From positions 1,426,001 to 1,490,000 of the forward strand of contig JAMYGW020000008.1 in assembly GCA_025617375.2 (NCBI GenBank): DNA of 64,000 bases. The letters are read 5' to 3'. The stretch comes from Acarospora socialis. Lineage: Eukaryota; Ascomycota; Lecanoromycetes; Acarosporales; Acarosporaceae. Shown here piece by piece: positions 21,501 through 39,533 of this stretch. The position numbers and the translations under genes are program-made. The notes beneath the pieces were generated by a model. The model was not told where the DNA came from and made no database searches. It saw nothing but the letters and a program-made list of their open reading frames with translations. The first letter of the stretch is position 1, and every line of letters begins with the position of its first letter.

Positions 21501-24474
21501 TACGGCAGTCTTGTAAATGTGCTGGCACTTTTCCAATGTCGGACTTCCTCCACTGTAATTATCTTGATGGAATCTGCAAAGCAAGGCTTTTACAAAATCC
21601 TCATACCCAAACGATGTCTGCGCTCCTAGCGATAAGAGTAAGTCGATAGCAGCAGCGTTCCGCGTGTAGATGGCAGTCAAAAGGGGCGACGTGACCACGG
21701 GGTGGAGATAGTAGCCTTCGACGCTCAAGTGGTTCAATACGCTCCTGGCTGCTGGCTCGTCGTATTGAAAAATGTTTTTGAGGAGGCCAAGGTTGTTCTG
21801 ATGCACGGTAAAATGCAGCGCTGAAATCTGGTTCATATCAGCTTGGGCAGAAGACGCTCCGAGGCGAAGCAATAGTTTAGTTATCGCCTCAGATTGGTTA
21901 GTATCTCCTAGTTGAGCTAGTATCAAGGTCATGATGGCAGCTCTGGGCGCCCGATTATGTGAATTCGGAATCTTAATAGGTTGCAAGACATCAGCACCGA
22001 AAGTAGAGCACAATGTCTCAACCACATCGACGTGACCTCCAAGAATTGCTAGATGCAGAGCAGACACCGGAACGTCCCAAGCGAGAACATCAACATCATA
22101 AACATCTGGTCCGTTCATATCGTCATTCTCCGGGATCGTCTCTCTCTGATCAAACTCTTCCGACTTGATCTTTACAAATGACCCTTCGGTCATGGTAAGG
22201 GAGTCCTCGCTTCTATCATCCGCATCCAATTCATTCGCTTCGTTACTGTCGTCGTCATTATCCACCAGTGAAGCTGCCCCTTCATTTTCTCTCTCTTCAT
22301 CTGAGTTACCCTTTCTTGACCGTTTCTTCAACTCCGCCCGCCTTGCGGCTTCCTCTTCGTTCGCCTCACTCCTCATAAGAAGGGCCTTCACTATCAGAAC
22401 ATTGCCTCTGCGAGCGGCAAGGTGTAGAGCCGTAAAGCCATCAACGAGTCGTGCCACTATGCGAGCTCCATGATCAAGAAGACATTGTACCACCTCGGGT
22501 GTGCTGACCATCGCGGCAAGGTGCAAGGGAGTTCGCCCTGTGTGATCTCGACGGTTTACGGTCTCTGCGCCAGCTTGACTGCACCAATTCTGGACATGCT
22601 CAAGATTACCGTCTACTATGGCCTGACAAAGCCTTGCTGTGTTGCCAACATAAGCCATATCAGTCCAACCAGCCTCTGTAAGGGGGTTGAAGCTTCCGAT
22701 AGCCTGGCGTCCTGGGTCGTCGGTGATGAACTGGAGGTCTCCTGAAACGTAGATCTTTCCTTCCTTCGCTGCAACATCTTCATCTTCAACAGTCAATGGT
22801 ATCGGACAATGGCCACAACAATCCTTCAAGATATCGTCCACGTCTCCAAAGAAGCACGGATGACGATGTAAATTAACATGCCTATCCTTCTCGCCTTGAT
22901 TCCACTCAGCATTCAGGAGCAGATCCTTGGTGTATAATAACTTCTCAATCTAGAGAATTAGTAAGTGTTAGCAAGAACATCTCTGAAGGATCGATGAAGA
23001 GATAGCCATGTCGAGATCGATGAGTAGCAACAATGTCTAATTTGGAATGAGGTGGTAGTGGACTTGCTAAGGATGATAGATGGACTAGCACAGTGCTAAC
23101 CTTTCTTGCGTGGAATTTCGGTCCATAGGGTACTTGAAACGTATGATAGTTAGAAGCTTCCTCTTCCTCGACCCATTCAGCTATGTCGTCGGGCTCCTGC
23201 TCTTTGATATTACCAACTAGTCGCTTACGGTAACGGCGAATAATCTCTGGTCTTCCACGCTCTGCTCGCCTCTGTCTCAGATATGCGTCCCGGTCATCCG
23301 GCTTGGGAAGCTTCTCAAGGACAAGCAATCTCGAGAGCCCAACGGTACGTACGAAGGAGCGCTCGAAGATTGTCGGGTCGACTCTAGAACGGTCCAACAG
23401 AGGCCAGTATACTTCAAAGCCACGGTGAGAGTACTTGGACAATCTGTTCTCGTATGAGGGAGACCTCCGGGACAGATCGACAGTGTTGATCTGTGTCGCT
23501 AATGCGGTGATTGCACGAGGAGATCCGTGAACTTGCGTGCCATCGTAGGCAAAGCACGAACAGTCGATGTCGAATCCGGTTAGGATCTCGCTGACGGACT
23601 TGTACAAACGAAGAACTATCTGAACATGACGTATAGGGTATTTTGAGGCTATGGTGATAGCGTTCTTAGTCCGGATGGTCTGGCCGTAGGTCATTAGCTG
23701 GGGACTCAATGTAAAAGTAGGCTGAACCTCTCAACGAAGACTTAGACAAAAGCTAGTGCATTAGGTACAAAAGCTTGTTCTCATGATTGACCTTCACTTG
23801 CGAATACAGAGCTTGCTTTGATGAACATAGGAGCAACTTACAGTAGTCTCCTGCAATATGCTGTCCTTGATCTTCGTCTCGATCTGCTTGATCTTCAATA
23901 TCGCGTCGTCCTCGCTCAGACCGTAGAGGAAAAGATCGACATCCGAAGCAGGAGCTAGCTTCTCATGGTAATATTCTCGGAGAGCCCTCTTCGAGCCGCC
24001 GTACTTCTCCGGCACAGGCAACAGAGCAGTCACAACTGAGCTCCCCGCGGCCACCACATTGGACCAATCCATGTCGACAAGCGCAGACTCCGAGAAAAGG
24101 TCGAAGTTGTTCTTGAATTCTTTGGAAGAGCCTACCACTGCTGGAGCACCGTTCGTCTTGCGTTCGAACGGCGCCAGAGGCATGATGTATCTCTCATTCT
24201 CAGCTTCGTCGTCGAGACTACGTGCTCGAATACGGAGTACTCCTTCGTGACCTGAGAATACCGGAAGAGTGTTGATGAAAGGGTCTCGGAGAGCCGCATG
24301 AGTTGGCTGCTGGGCGTATACCTTGCGAAGGGTGTCCTCAAAGGTCTTGAAAGGGGCTAGCAGGTCTAACACAGAAGTCTTAGGGTGCTCATTAAGATAA
24401 GATATGAAGTCCTGCTGTGACACCGGAAGCTTGGGCAGTTCAATTGGACTGCTTGGTAGCTTCAATGTCGCCAT
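18552..24474 (-). CDS. Large ankyrin-repeat protein with N-terminal nucleotidyltransferase-like domain
   Basis: At least seven exons run from MATLKLPSSPIELPKL at 24474. Exon 1 (24474-23842), exon 2 (23679-23101), exon 3 (22949-20872) and exon 4 (from 20777) join cleanly with GT-AG introns of 162, 151 and 94 bp. Three more exons reach the stop at 18552, giving roughly 1700 aa. The N-terminal region has GGSKRALREYYHEKLAPASD followed by DVDLFLYGL, which resembles the GG/GS...DxD core of pol-beta nucleotidyltransferases. After it come RHVQIVLRLYKSVSEILTGF and FDIDCSCFAYDG. Ankyrin repeats follow (TGRTPLHLAAMVSTPEVVQCLLDHGA and more). The same architecture occurs in uncharacterised ankyrin proteins of fungi. 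The enzymatic reading is inference; repeats and continuity are clear. Confidence 0.85.
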
Positions 24475-25137
24475 AACTGAGAAAGAAGGAGCTGAGACTG
24501 ATAGGCTTTGGAGATAATTACGGCGAGATCAATGTAGCTGATGACTTTATTGGAGTTTTCTATCAATGAACTTGATATGGATTAGAACATGAGAATGAGG
24601 GAACAGCCAGCAATTGATATAAGAGACCAGCGCGACACAGCTGCGCAATAAGAGGCCGAATAAAGAGCGCGTATTAGAACTCTATTGAGGAAGACGCGTG
24701 CTCTCGTGATATGTGTGTGTGTGGAGAGGCTTTGAATGACTCTTCACTTTGACAGGCAACAGTGGGGTGCCTGGAAGAATCCCAGCATGGCATATGATAT
24801 GGGCCGTTGCTACCTGACTAGCGACAGATTCGCTGAGAGAATCTGTCTCAATCCTTCGACAGAACTCATATACATTAAGACTACGTAGGCAGCGATTATA
24901 GAGTTAGCCTCTTGGGGCAAGCTACTACCTCAACTGATCCCGCACGCACCGTCCTATTTCTCCCCAAGGAGCTAACAAGCCCGGAGCCATCCCAACCGGG
25001 TTAGCGCCACTTATCGGCCTCTCCCAAGAAGTCCATCAAACTCACCGAAGAAACCGAAGAAACCGACGAAGAACTCACTCCACACGATCTCACCACCACT
25101 CCGCAACAGCATCTCACCTCCCCTTCCCTTTAGCACA
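24475..25137. promoter_or_regulatory. Divergent promoter region ankyrin gene / cytochrome b5
   Basis: 663 bp between divergent starts. It contains a short TG run near 24710 and a pyrimidine-rich stretch just before the cytochrome b5 ATG, common in fungal promoters. No coding sequence is seen. Confidence 0.4.
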
Positions 25138-25976
25138 ATGTCGTCCACGCAAGAACTCACATACTCCGACGTCTCCGAGCACAAATCCAAAAAGGCACGC
25201 ACGCACGCTCACCCTTTCTCCCCCCTTCCACGCCAGTAAAGTCGGCTGACAACTTCTCGTTCTCGGTCATACAGGATCTCTACCTCGTCATCCACGACAA
25301 AGTCTACAACGCCACCACCTTCGTCGACGAGCATCCGTACGTACCCCGAAAGCATCTTCTACAATTGGCCATCTGCACAGCCTTTTCAGGCCCTGAACTT
25401 ACCAACCCTTGGCCCAACACACCAAACAACCTTCCGAGCGTCCCCTCCCCCACCCGAGTCCAATGCAGTCGGATAATCACTAACGCTCTCCATCTCCGCG
25501 TGTGCAGTGGCGGCGAAGAAGTCCTCCTCGACGTCGGCGGCCAAGACGCAACCGAAGCCTTCGAAGACGTCGGCCACAGCGACGAAGCCCGCGAGATCCT
25601 CGACGGCCTGCTGATCGGCAAACTCAAGCGCGGCGTACGTCCTTCCTCTCTTCGCCCCTTCCCCCATGCCCAGTAGCCCCTTTCTCCTCTCCGCTCACCC
25701 TTTCTCTTCCCCCCCTCCCCGGCGCCCGAATTCTCTCTCTGCCCAAAATGCCTTTCTCCCAACCCAATCCCCCCTCACTAAAACCCTTTCCACGAACAGG
25801 AAAACGACCCCACCCCGAAACTCTCCACCGGCGGCACCAGCACCGCGTCGACGAGCGCCCAAGGCAACGCCGCGGGGCTGGGCATCGGCCTGTATGCGCT
25901 GATCTTGCTCGGAGGCGCGCTGGCGTTCGGGGCGTATAAGTACTTGCAGGCGAATTCGCAGAAGACGACTCTGTAG
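25138..25976 (+). CDS. CYB5: Cytochrome b5, ER tail-anchored
   Basis: Cytochrome b5 passes electrons to desaturases, hydroxylases and P450s on the ER surface. Four exons (25138-25194, 25275-25336, 25508-25634, 25800-25976) join in frame to 140 aa. The haem pocket is complete: FVDEHPGG carries one axial His and [11 protein letters not shown] the other. The C terminus has a single hydrophobic anchor ([20 protein letters not shown]) followed by a short polar end, typical of tail-anchored forms. The first intron begins with GC, not GT (AAAAAG/GCACGC), because only this junction gives the conserved [19 protein letters not shown]. The other introns are GT-AG. Confidence 0.93.
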
Positions 25977-26571
25977 AGGTACAGATGGAGATGGATGGGC
26001 GGGGGTCTGTTTGCTGGCTGTTTTGTGAAGGGAAAAGGGGGATTGGTTGGGGTTTGGGAAGGGGGGTTAGAGGTAGTGTGCAATGGGTGGTGAGGGAGTG
26101 GTAGGTGGATGTGAGGCTGTCGGTTGCGGGACGGGCATGATGGGAGGGAGGTGGATGGTGGGCAGTTGCGATTGTTCGCGCGGCTTGCTATGCTCTCTTG
26201 TTTTCCTGTCTGTCTGGCCTGTCGAGACGGTCTGTGGGTGTGTGGTGTGTGGAGAAAGGGCGGCATAAAGATACAGGTTTTCGTGGGAGATGCATACTCG
26301 TGTCTCCTTTCCTCCCTCTGTTATTTAAACGACGCTGTAGATCTCACATCGGAAGAATAATCATTGGCATCCCACGATCCCCCGCTTCCGGCTTCAACGG
26401 TAGACGTTTCGTTCAGGATATCATTTGGCTACCAACCAGTCTGATGCCTCAAAAAGTAATGCCTCAAAAGTAAATACAACGAACCGCACCGCACCGCGAC
26501 GCCACGCCTCACAGACATAGAATCATGATTGGGAGATCAAACAGCTCCCATCTCCAGTTCCTCCCTCCTAC
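25977..26571. other. Convergent 3' spacer cytochrome b5 / HSE1
   Basis: 595 bp. The first part is G-rich 3' UTR. A 14-15 bp direct repeat (ATGCCTCAAAA-AGTA twice) lies near 26442-26470. No gene is seen. Confidence 0.35.
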
Positions 26572-28859
<2,288 letters not shown>

Positions 28860-29611
28860 TTGTACTGTACACAGTGATGTGAAGAGCTCCGGGAAGATGT
28901 CTAACGGGGTTTGCTCAGTTGTGAGTATGTATATGTAAAGCTATCACTCACTGTATACTATGCTGCCTTAGCTAAGGGAGCCGCAACATGCGTAATCCAT
29001 GGCGTAAGTTTACGCGACTGTGGCTGGTGTGGTGTTTTAGGTAAGTACATAAGGTACGGAGTAGCAGGGCCTGTTTATTAATCACCTTCGTTGGAACGTT
29101 TAAAAAGCTGTCAGGGTAGATTCGATCTTGGTCAATATCTAAGAGCTGAAGAACTACATCTAGACCAAGAAGAGAAAAATAATGTGATCGAAGGAAATTG
29201 CCAAGCGCCCTCTCTGAAGCCGCACCCATGGAGTCACGCCGTTATAAACCTCATCCCTAAGAGCCCCAGATACTTATGACCGTTGCCAAGGCTGTATAAA
29301 AGAGGATACCAAGAGGACGTTGTTCTGAGACTGTGCTTGAGCTTGTATGAAATATGCGGACCTTGAAGGTGATCCTCGATCCTCGAGTACAATTCTTCCG
29401 TGGAGGCATAAATGGCGAAGATATAACGCACACGCTTCCACTGTTGTGTGAGCTGTCTGGTAAAACTGATATAGAAGATGACGATGCAAATCTGGTGTGT
29501 GGGTCATTCCAACTCGCTCTGCCATGCCTCATGAACGGGGCTTCCAGACTCCCTCTTTTTCCAACTCCGAAAGATAAAGCAAATTGAATTTGATGACCTC
29601 AGCAGTATTGA
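28860..29611. other. Spacer between STE20 3' end and HSE1 5' end
   Basis: 752 bp hold the HSE1 promoter and the STE20 3' UTR. Several overlapping short frames exist on both strands with no coding character. Confidence 0.35.
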
Positions 29612-32479
<2,868 letters not shown>

Positions 32480-34620
32480 GTTTCTGCTGTTCGGCTTTCC
32501 GCCCGCTAGATGGACAGGCGCGGCGAATCAGAAGGATGCCTGCACTTCCAGAGCAAACAGAGTTTGCTTGACAGAGTGGATGCACCCGGAGTAATGTCTT
32601 CCACTCTGCAGCAACAAGACAGCGATAGGATGCAATGCGAAGGGGATAGGATATCTATTGTGGGGATTGCTGAGAGGCTAAAGTCAGGTACGAGAGGTCT
32701 GGAGTTGATCGATTATCGCCTTACCTACCCTACCTAGTAGTGCAAACGGTACAGTAAAGTATCCCGGAGTACTGTACCTTTCCAGGTTAGTAATCTAAGT
32801 AATAAATAATGTTAACGCACCAGGTAAGGATCAATGCTGTGGAGCGAGTCTGTAATCATACGGTAAGTTAATGAAATATACGTATGATACCTCAAGTTTT
32901 CGGCGGAGCTGGATTATCCTCAATCTCCAAGTCGCTTCCCGCTCCAGTGCTGACCCCTCGCTTCCTGTTAAAGGTGGAGATACATCAGAGAGAGTTCTAC
33001 CCTTGAGGTCCGTATATAATAATCCTACATTACCTTATTATTGATGATCAAACATTTCATATTAAGGTAGTCACTCTGAAGCTGATGTAGATTAAATACA
33101 GGGTCAGAGCTCAGCGGAAAAGTCTCTTTCAGCACGAGCGATACGTACGGTAGCATACCTTAGTTTCAGGAAATTCAGGGCTTATACCTCGCACAGGCAC
33201 CCCGCTGATGAACGGGGGCAGATGACAAGGCGGACAGTAAGGAGTTAAGGCACTTATGCTGCCTACCTCTGATTCTTGCAATCTTTGAGAAAGGTAAGGT
33301 AGCATGAATAATATGCAATGTCCGTTTCTCACCCACGGAGAACAGCCCTTAAAGGACACCTTCATCTCGGCAGTGCCTAAGGTATATAGCCCCTCGAAAC
33401 ATCTCTCTCACACTTTCGTCAATGGCTCTCCTCAACACTTGAAGAATACCTTACGGTCTAATGATCACGACGGGCGGAGATCATCAGAGGCGAAGTCCTG
33501 TCACGGCTCCCTTCTCGTTAAATTCAACTGGCCCTCAGCCTCAGAGCTATAAGTACCGGACGTAGTCATCCCCCACCAGCAATTGATCTGGATTATGTAT
33601 AAGTATAGACTGCCACTTGTCTTTTAGATAGAAGCATCGATGAGTGTGTGTGTTGTGGCGGCGTGTGTTCCCTGTCACTGCCTCTTGTCGCATGCTATCA
33701 AACCCCATCTGCAAGGGTAAATTGCCTACTACCATACTGTAAACGGCAGTCACACAACTCAAGCCAACTGCAGACGCCCTTTACGTAAGATGAGGTACAA
33801 GATGTACCTGAGTTTCCGTCAAATAACGATGTATCCAACCTGCCATTGCGCAGTATATCTATTGCGCATTCGCCCTGTCCTGCCGAGCGTCTGCCTTCTC
33901 CGGTGGCAGTTCAAGGCACTCTGCAAGAGAGCCTCGCTATGTGTTCATGTGCATCGGGCTCTTTGTGCGTATTTCCTTCACTTGGAAAGTGATTCACTAG
34001 AGTAGTTGCGCTGAGGTAGACATACCATCAACGTTGAGGTGCATTATTATGAACGACGCTACCTACACTAGATGTTCTCGAAGGATCGGCCTCGCTTGGA
34101 AGACGTCTGGCCAGTGAGATCACTCCCTGATTTCCTCGACATTCTCACTTCAGTTATCTCGAACTCGTAAAGATTATTGAAGCACTACACCTCGTCAACC
34201 TTGAACCACACTGTATCTCCAATCTCAACATACCGACAACATGCGCTAGACCATACTATACCGTACCCTCTATTGCTTGTACTTAGCGGCCCCTCAATAT
34301 CAACATCAATTAGCTTTTCCCCAGCTCCTCGTATTTGCATTCCCGCATCCTTAAGAGCCAGGCCTGAACGATCTTTGTACGAGCTCATCTCAGGTAAAAT
34401 ACTCCGCATCTGGGAGTTGGGATATTTCAATCGGCTTCATATCTAAGCAGTCTGTTCTCCTAGGCTCTTGTAAGTGCAAGTCCTACGTCCAGTTTCTGCA
34501 TCGAAAGCCGCGTTACACTCGAGCAGCGGAATTCTACAACTGCTCGTTGTTCTCTGAAAACCCTACAAATTGCCGCCAGCTCATCAGTCGTGACGATCCT
34601 CGGTCTTATCGGGTGCCGGG
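32480..34620. promoter_or_regulatory. Long divergent intergenic region STE20 / SCP160 (2.1 kb)
   Basis: This is the longest gene-free stretch of the core block. It should hold the promoters and 5' UTRs of two divergent signalling/RNA genes. AT-rich pockets occur near 32790-33080 and several CTACC/GGTAGG-like repeats are scattered through it. None of the short open frames looks coding, and I find no RNA gene signature. Confidence 0.4.
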
Positions 34621-37600
34621 ATGGCTTCGGATGGACCCATGAATGGAGGGGCGTCATCGACGCAGCAAGAGGCCTCACCCGCAGAACAGCTCATGAAGAA
34701 GCATACTGCGGATGAAAGTCATCGAGCAACAATTGAAGACGTTGTCGATGAGGAGGACATTGCGCATCCACCACCATCGGCGCATTTGCAAGACTCAGCT
34801 GCTGGGGCCTCTTCGGACCCGGCATCTCAGCCGAAACCAGAGCCACTGTCGGCCAAAGCAGCTGGGAAGCAGAGAGCGAAGGAAGAGCCTGTCAGTGATC
34901 AAGGACCTGCAAAGTCAGGTAATGTCATGATCGACACAAAGTCCGATGAGGCTTTCCCGTCGTTGGGCGCGGGACCAAAACCCCGGGCGGCGGCTACCGT
35001 TTCCTCGGCATGGGGTGCTAAAAAACCTGCCTCGGTCGCAAAAGCGGCGGCGAATGGAGTCAACGGGCATGCCCCCGAACCTTCGACGTCGAGTACCACG
35101 TCTTCTCGGGCGTCAACGCCGGCATCGGGTATGCTTACCCCTAGCTCTGTTGCGGCTTCCGCGACACCCCAGTCTTACCTTTCCCGAGGACCGACTCCAC
35201 AGATACTGTCAATGCCGGGCAGACATACTGAGCGCATTCAGTTCGCGCCGTCCCAGCTGTTGCCACGGAATCAATTGAAGAAGCCCGTAATGGATGTTCT
35301 TCGCGACATCAACAAGAGATCCAAAGCCTCGGTTGAGATGAGGCCTGGTCCCGGTGGTGTGATTAATTTCGAAGGTCGGGGACCTACAGATTCCGTTCGG
35401 CAAGCGCTGAAAGATGTCGCCAAGGAGCTGGGATCCAAGGTAAGTAACTATACAACCTACGCGACCAGATCCACGCTGACCTTCCATAGCAAGCTGTTAA
35501 AATCCCGATACCTGCGTCTATCCGGCCACATATCATCGGACGGCAAGGAGCAGTGGTGCAAGGCATATCACAGCGGACCGGTGCGAAAATACAAGTGCCA
35601 CGGCTAGACGAGTCTTCAATGCATGCCGAAGAAGACGACGGCGCCACCATTGATGTGACTATTGAGGGTGATGCAGTTGCTGCAGAAATGGCAAGGCGTG
35701 AGATCGAAGCAATCGTCAACGATCGTACCTCGACAGTGAACATGCGGCTAAAAGACATTCCGGCCGAGTTTTACCCGTTCATTGCTGGCCCTCACAACTC
35801 TCGTGTCAGTGCACTTGAGGAAGGTAGGGACCTACAGATTCGAGTTCCCCAGTATCATACATGGTCAGCTCAACCGCCTCCACAAGCTCCATCGTCGGAC
35901 CAGCGCCCTTCCTTTGCTCCTCAACAAGGTGACCACATCCAGATCTCTGGCGACCGGCTGGCGGCGCAGGATGCGAGAGCAGAGATCGAGCGGCAAATCC
36001 AAGAGCTACGGCAGCGCATCACCCTTTCTCAGATTCCTGTACCGCGTGGACAACATCAATTCATCGTGGGCGACCGTGGCAATTCACTCCATGACTTCTT
36101 GGAAGACACCGGCTGTGCTATTATCCTACCTCCGGAGTCCGATGATTCCGAAATGGTCACCATCACCGGACCTCCAGAGAACATTGAGCTGGGTGTTAAC
36201 AAAATAATCGACATGGCATCTAGTATGCAGAGCTCGAATGTGGATATTTCCAGGCAGCATATGAACGCCCCAATGGGCGCTCAGGCACATGCCCGTGCTC
36301 TCACCAAGTACTTACTCGAACGACAGGCTGTGGAAGAACTAGAACGCCTACATGATGCGCATATTGTCATTCCGTCATCGGAAGATGCGCCAATGACTTG
36401 GGAACTATACTCGCGAGATGGCAAGAATTTGTTCCGCGCGCGCTCGGACATCATGAATATCGTCAATGCTCATCCCCCTTCGAGGTTGACCCAAATGGAT
36501 GTCGATCCATTCTTCCACCAACATATCCGCGAACAGAGTGCGCAGCAAGTTCTAAACAACTACGGCGTCCATCTTATCGTTCCGGATGAGGTGGAACAGA
36601 CTCCGCAATTACTTCTTGTGTATGAAGGTCTAGGTGATACTGGACGAGATTATGAGCTACCTAAGCAACGACCGTCACCAGCTGAACTTGCTCAGTTCGA
36701 GAGAGGCCTAAGGGAAGCTCAGCAGCACATTCTAGACCTGATAAGCGGGCGACAAGAGATAATCGCTAAAAGTATTACGGTGCCTAAGAAGTGGGCAAAC
36801 CTACTGTCATTTCCTTTGGTCTGAAATCTGGCTAATGGAAGATAGGTTCCATGAGAAGGTCGGCAAGTTTATCAGGCTGGAGCAGCAGAATATGGAACCA
36901 GATGAAATCCCCGTACGTGTTTTGATCGGTGAGCCTCGAGGCCGTAGAGGCCAGATGGCGCCTCATCAGAACCCAATCGCTGCCGCAGCTCTGGAGAACG
37001 AGGTGACCTTACGAGGGCCAGCCGAAAGCGTAGAAGAGTTAGCAAGTAAGATACTTGCTTTCGTCGAACAAGAAAAACAAGACGAGATAGAACGAGGTTA
37101 CACAATCACCTTTGACTATCCACAGAAGTTCGCAAATTACCTTATCGGTAAGAAGGGCGAAAACATCAAGAAATACCGCGAAGAATTCGATGTGGATATT
37201 CAAGTCAACGATGGCAAAGTAGAAGTCAAGGGGCCCAAGGCTAAAGCGGAAGCTGCTAAAGCTCGTATTATCGCTTTAGGTAAGAAGCTGGAGGACGAGG
37301 CTACTCACGTGCTCAAGATAATGCCTCAGTATCATCGCGACATGATAGGTCCCAAAGGCGGTCAAGTGAACCGACTACAAGAACGCTACAATGTCCGGGT
37401 ACAGTTCCCCAGGTCTGCTCCTGCAGCTTTCGCCAGCGACGATCAGTCCATTGGAGACACGGCAAGCGAAGTTGGTGGAGCCAGGAATGGCCGTTCAAAC
37501 CAAGCACCCGACGAGGTCATTGTGCGGGGCCCAAGAAAAGGCGCTGACGAAGCAAGGGATGAGTTGTTGAGCTTGCTGCAGTGGACTATCGATAACTCGC

Positions 37601-38931
37601 ACACAGCCACAGTCTCCGTTGCGCAAAACCAGATCCCCTCCTTGATCGGCCAAGGTGGTCGTGAGATGGAGAATATGAGGATGACCACAGGCGCCACTAT
37701 TGACGTACCGGGTGTCAGAGACGCTGTAGATCCCTCGGGCAGGGCAGGGATTAGACTTAAGGGAACAAAAAAGCAGGTTGAAGATGCAAGAAAGCTGCTC
37801 GAGCAACGGGCTAAGGTCTTTGACGAGAATATCACAAGGTCGATCGAAGTGGACAAGAAGTACCACAAGGCTCTGATTGGTGGTGGAGGTAAGTCTTACT
37901 CGGTTCTATGTATGGTAATGTGTTAACGTTTCATAGGAGCAAACATTCGCAGCATCGTTATCCAGGCTGGCGGCCCTGATGATCGACGAGAATTGGCTCG
38001 CATGGTGCGGTTCCCAAGACAGGAATCTGATGAAAACACTGTTCGTGTGGAAGGCAACAAGGCCATTGTTGACAAAATTGTTGCTGCTATTGAAGGATTT
38101 GTCAGTGAACGGGAAAACCAAACCGTTGAAGTTATGGAAATAGCTCCAGAGATGCATCGACTCTTGATTGGACGTGGGGGTGAGACTCGAAGGAATCTCG
38201 AATCCCAGTTCAACGTCAGCATTGACATACCGAAACAATCAACACAAGGTCACGCTCGTTCCAATGTCAAGATTGCCGGCAAACCTACGGATGTGGAAAA
38301 GGCCAAGATTCATGTGTTAGCATTGGTCAAGGACCAGGAAGGCGAGACGGTGCAAGTCCCAAGACGAGTACACCACCGAATTTCTGACAATGGCCAATTC
38401 TTCCGGCGACTTCGCAACGATCACAAGGTCACGGTCGACCACGGTGGGCAGCAACCGCCACCACGACCTGCGCCCGTCCACGCCAGGTCACGGATGAACG
38501 GTGGCGCCCTGCCCCTAATCACCGACGCCCCAGATTCGAGTGATCACTTTTCGTGGGAGCTCCTCGACCATGATGACGACAACGGCGACGATGGTGAGAT
38601 CCCTTGGGTCTTACGCGGCCAATCAGAGGATGTCGCCAGGGCCCGAGCGATGCTGGAGAAGGCGCTGGAGCAAGCTCAGCAGCAATCCACGACCGGCTAC
38701 CTCATTCTTCCTGACCCCCGTACGTACCGATTCGTGGTCGGCCCCGGTGGATCTCAGATCAACTCGCTGCGGAAGCAAACGGGATGCAAAATCAACGTGC
38801 CGAGGGACCAAGCCAAGGGCGAGGCCATCGAGATCGAGGGCCAGAGAGAGGGTGTGGAGAAGGCAAAAGAGTTGATTCTGGAACTGGTGGTGAACGGTGG
38901 CAATGGAGGTAGTGGTGGAAAAAGAGGATAG
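34621..38931 (+). CDS. SCP160: SCP160/vigilin, multi-KH RNA-binding protein
   Basis: Vigilins coat mRNAs on ER-bound polysomes. Four exons join in frame: 34621-35439, 35490-36790, 36846-37888 and 37937-38931, with introns of 50, 55 and 48 bp, giving 1385 aa. The N terminus is Ser/Thr/Ala-rich (about 210 residues). Repeated KH domains follow, with GxxG loops such as IIGRQGAVVQG, LIGKKGENIKKY, MIGPKGGQVNRL, LIGQGGREMENM, LIGGGGANIRSI, LIGRGGETRRNL and VVGPGGSQINSL. Some middle repeats have degenerate loops (FIVGDRGNSLHD), as in yeast Scp160. The protein ends in a short Gly-rich tail. Spacing and repeat number fit the family. Confidence 0.93.
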
Positions 38932-39533
38932 GATTTCCTGGCCAGCTGACGGGGAAATGTTACACCAGTTGTGAAAATGGTTTTTTTGGTAGGTTGCTAG
39001 GTGAGGTGTAGATGTCAAAATTCTAGGTGCCTGCTGGGCGAGGAGGTTTACTTAGCTGTTGGAGAATAGCTAACAAAAAATCACATGGGAGGAAAGGTAA
39101 AGCTGTATATAGACTCCCAACACTGCCTATTTACTGCTTTGGCACGTTGGTTCGAAGCTGTAGTACCGTACGCTGTTGGTGTTAACTATGCAATGGTTGA
39201 GATTACAGGTTGCGAAGAAACATCAAGTGCTGTGTATGAAGACTAATACCTACTAACAAGAACCGCCGCGGCAAAGGACTCCTCCCCTGCCTGGCAGAGG
39301 AGAGTTGAAGCTGACTGCGGGGTGAGGTCTCGGCAATAACGTCCTCCCCCGCGAATTGTTCCGGCGCGACTCCACACCGGCCGTCAGTCGTAGGGTAGGT
39401 GGTAACAAGATTGTTGATCAATTATTGTCAGTTGCTTTTGTAGTAGCTTCGTCTATATCGTCACTTGATGGTTTCGTATCTGTAGTTCTATCCACCTTAC
39501 TTGCCTTCATAGTCAAATACTACCTATAGCACA
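38932..39533. other. Spacer between tandem genes
   Basis: 602 bp between two plus-strand genes. It holds the SCP160 3' UTR and the promoter of the transhydrogenase gene. No other feature is seen. Confidence 0.35.

Noticed and set aside
25500-25940. Long overlapping frames with Arg/Pro-rich products over the cytochrome b5 gene
   Set aside because: They are shadows of a GC-rich coding exon and introns; the four-exon cytochrome b5 explains the region.
28972-29532. Several 80-90 codon minus-strand frames between STE20 and HSE1
   Set aside because: No coding composition, motifs or splice partners; they overlap each other in different frames.
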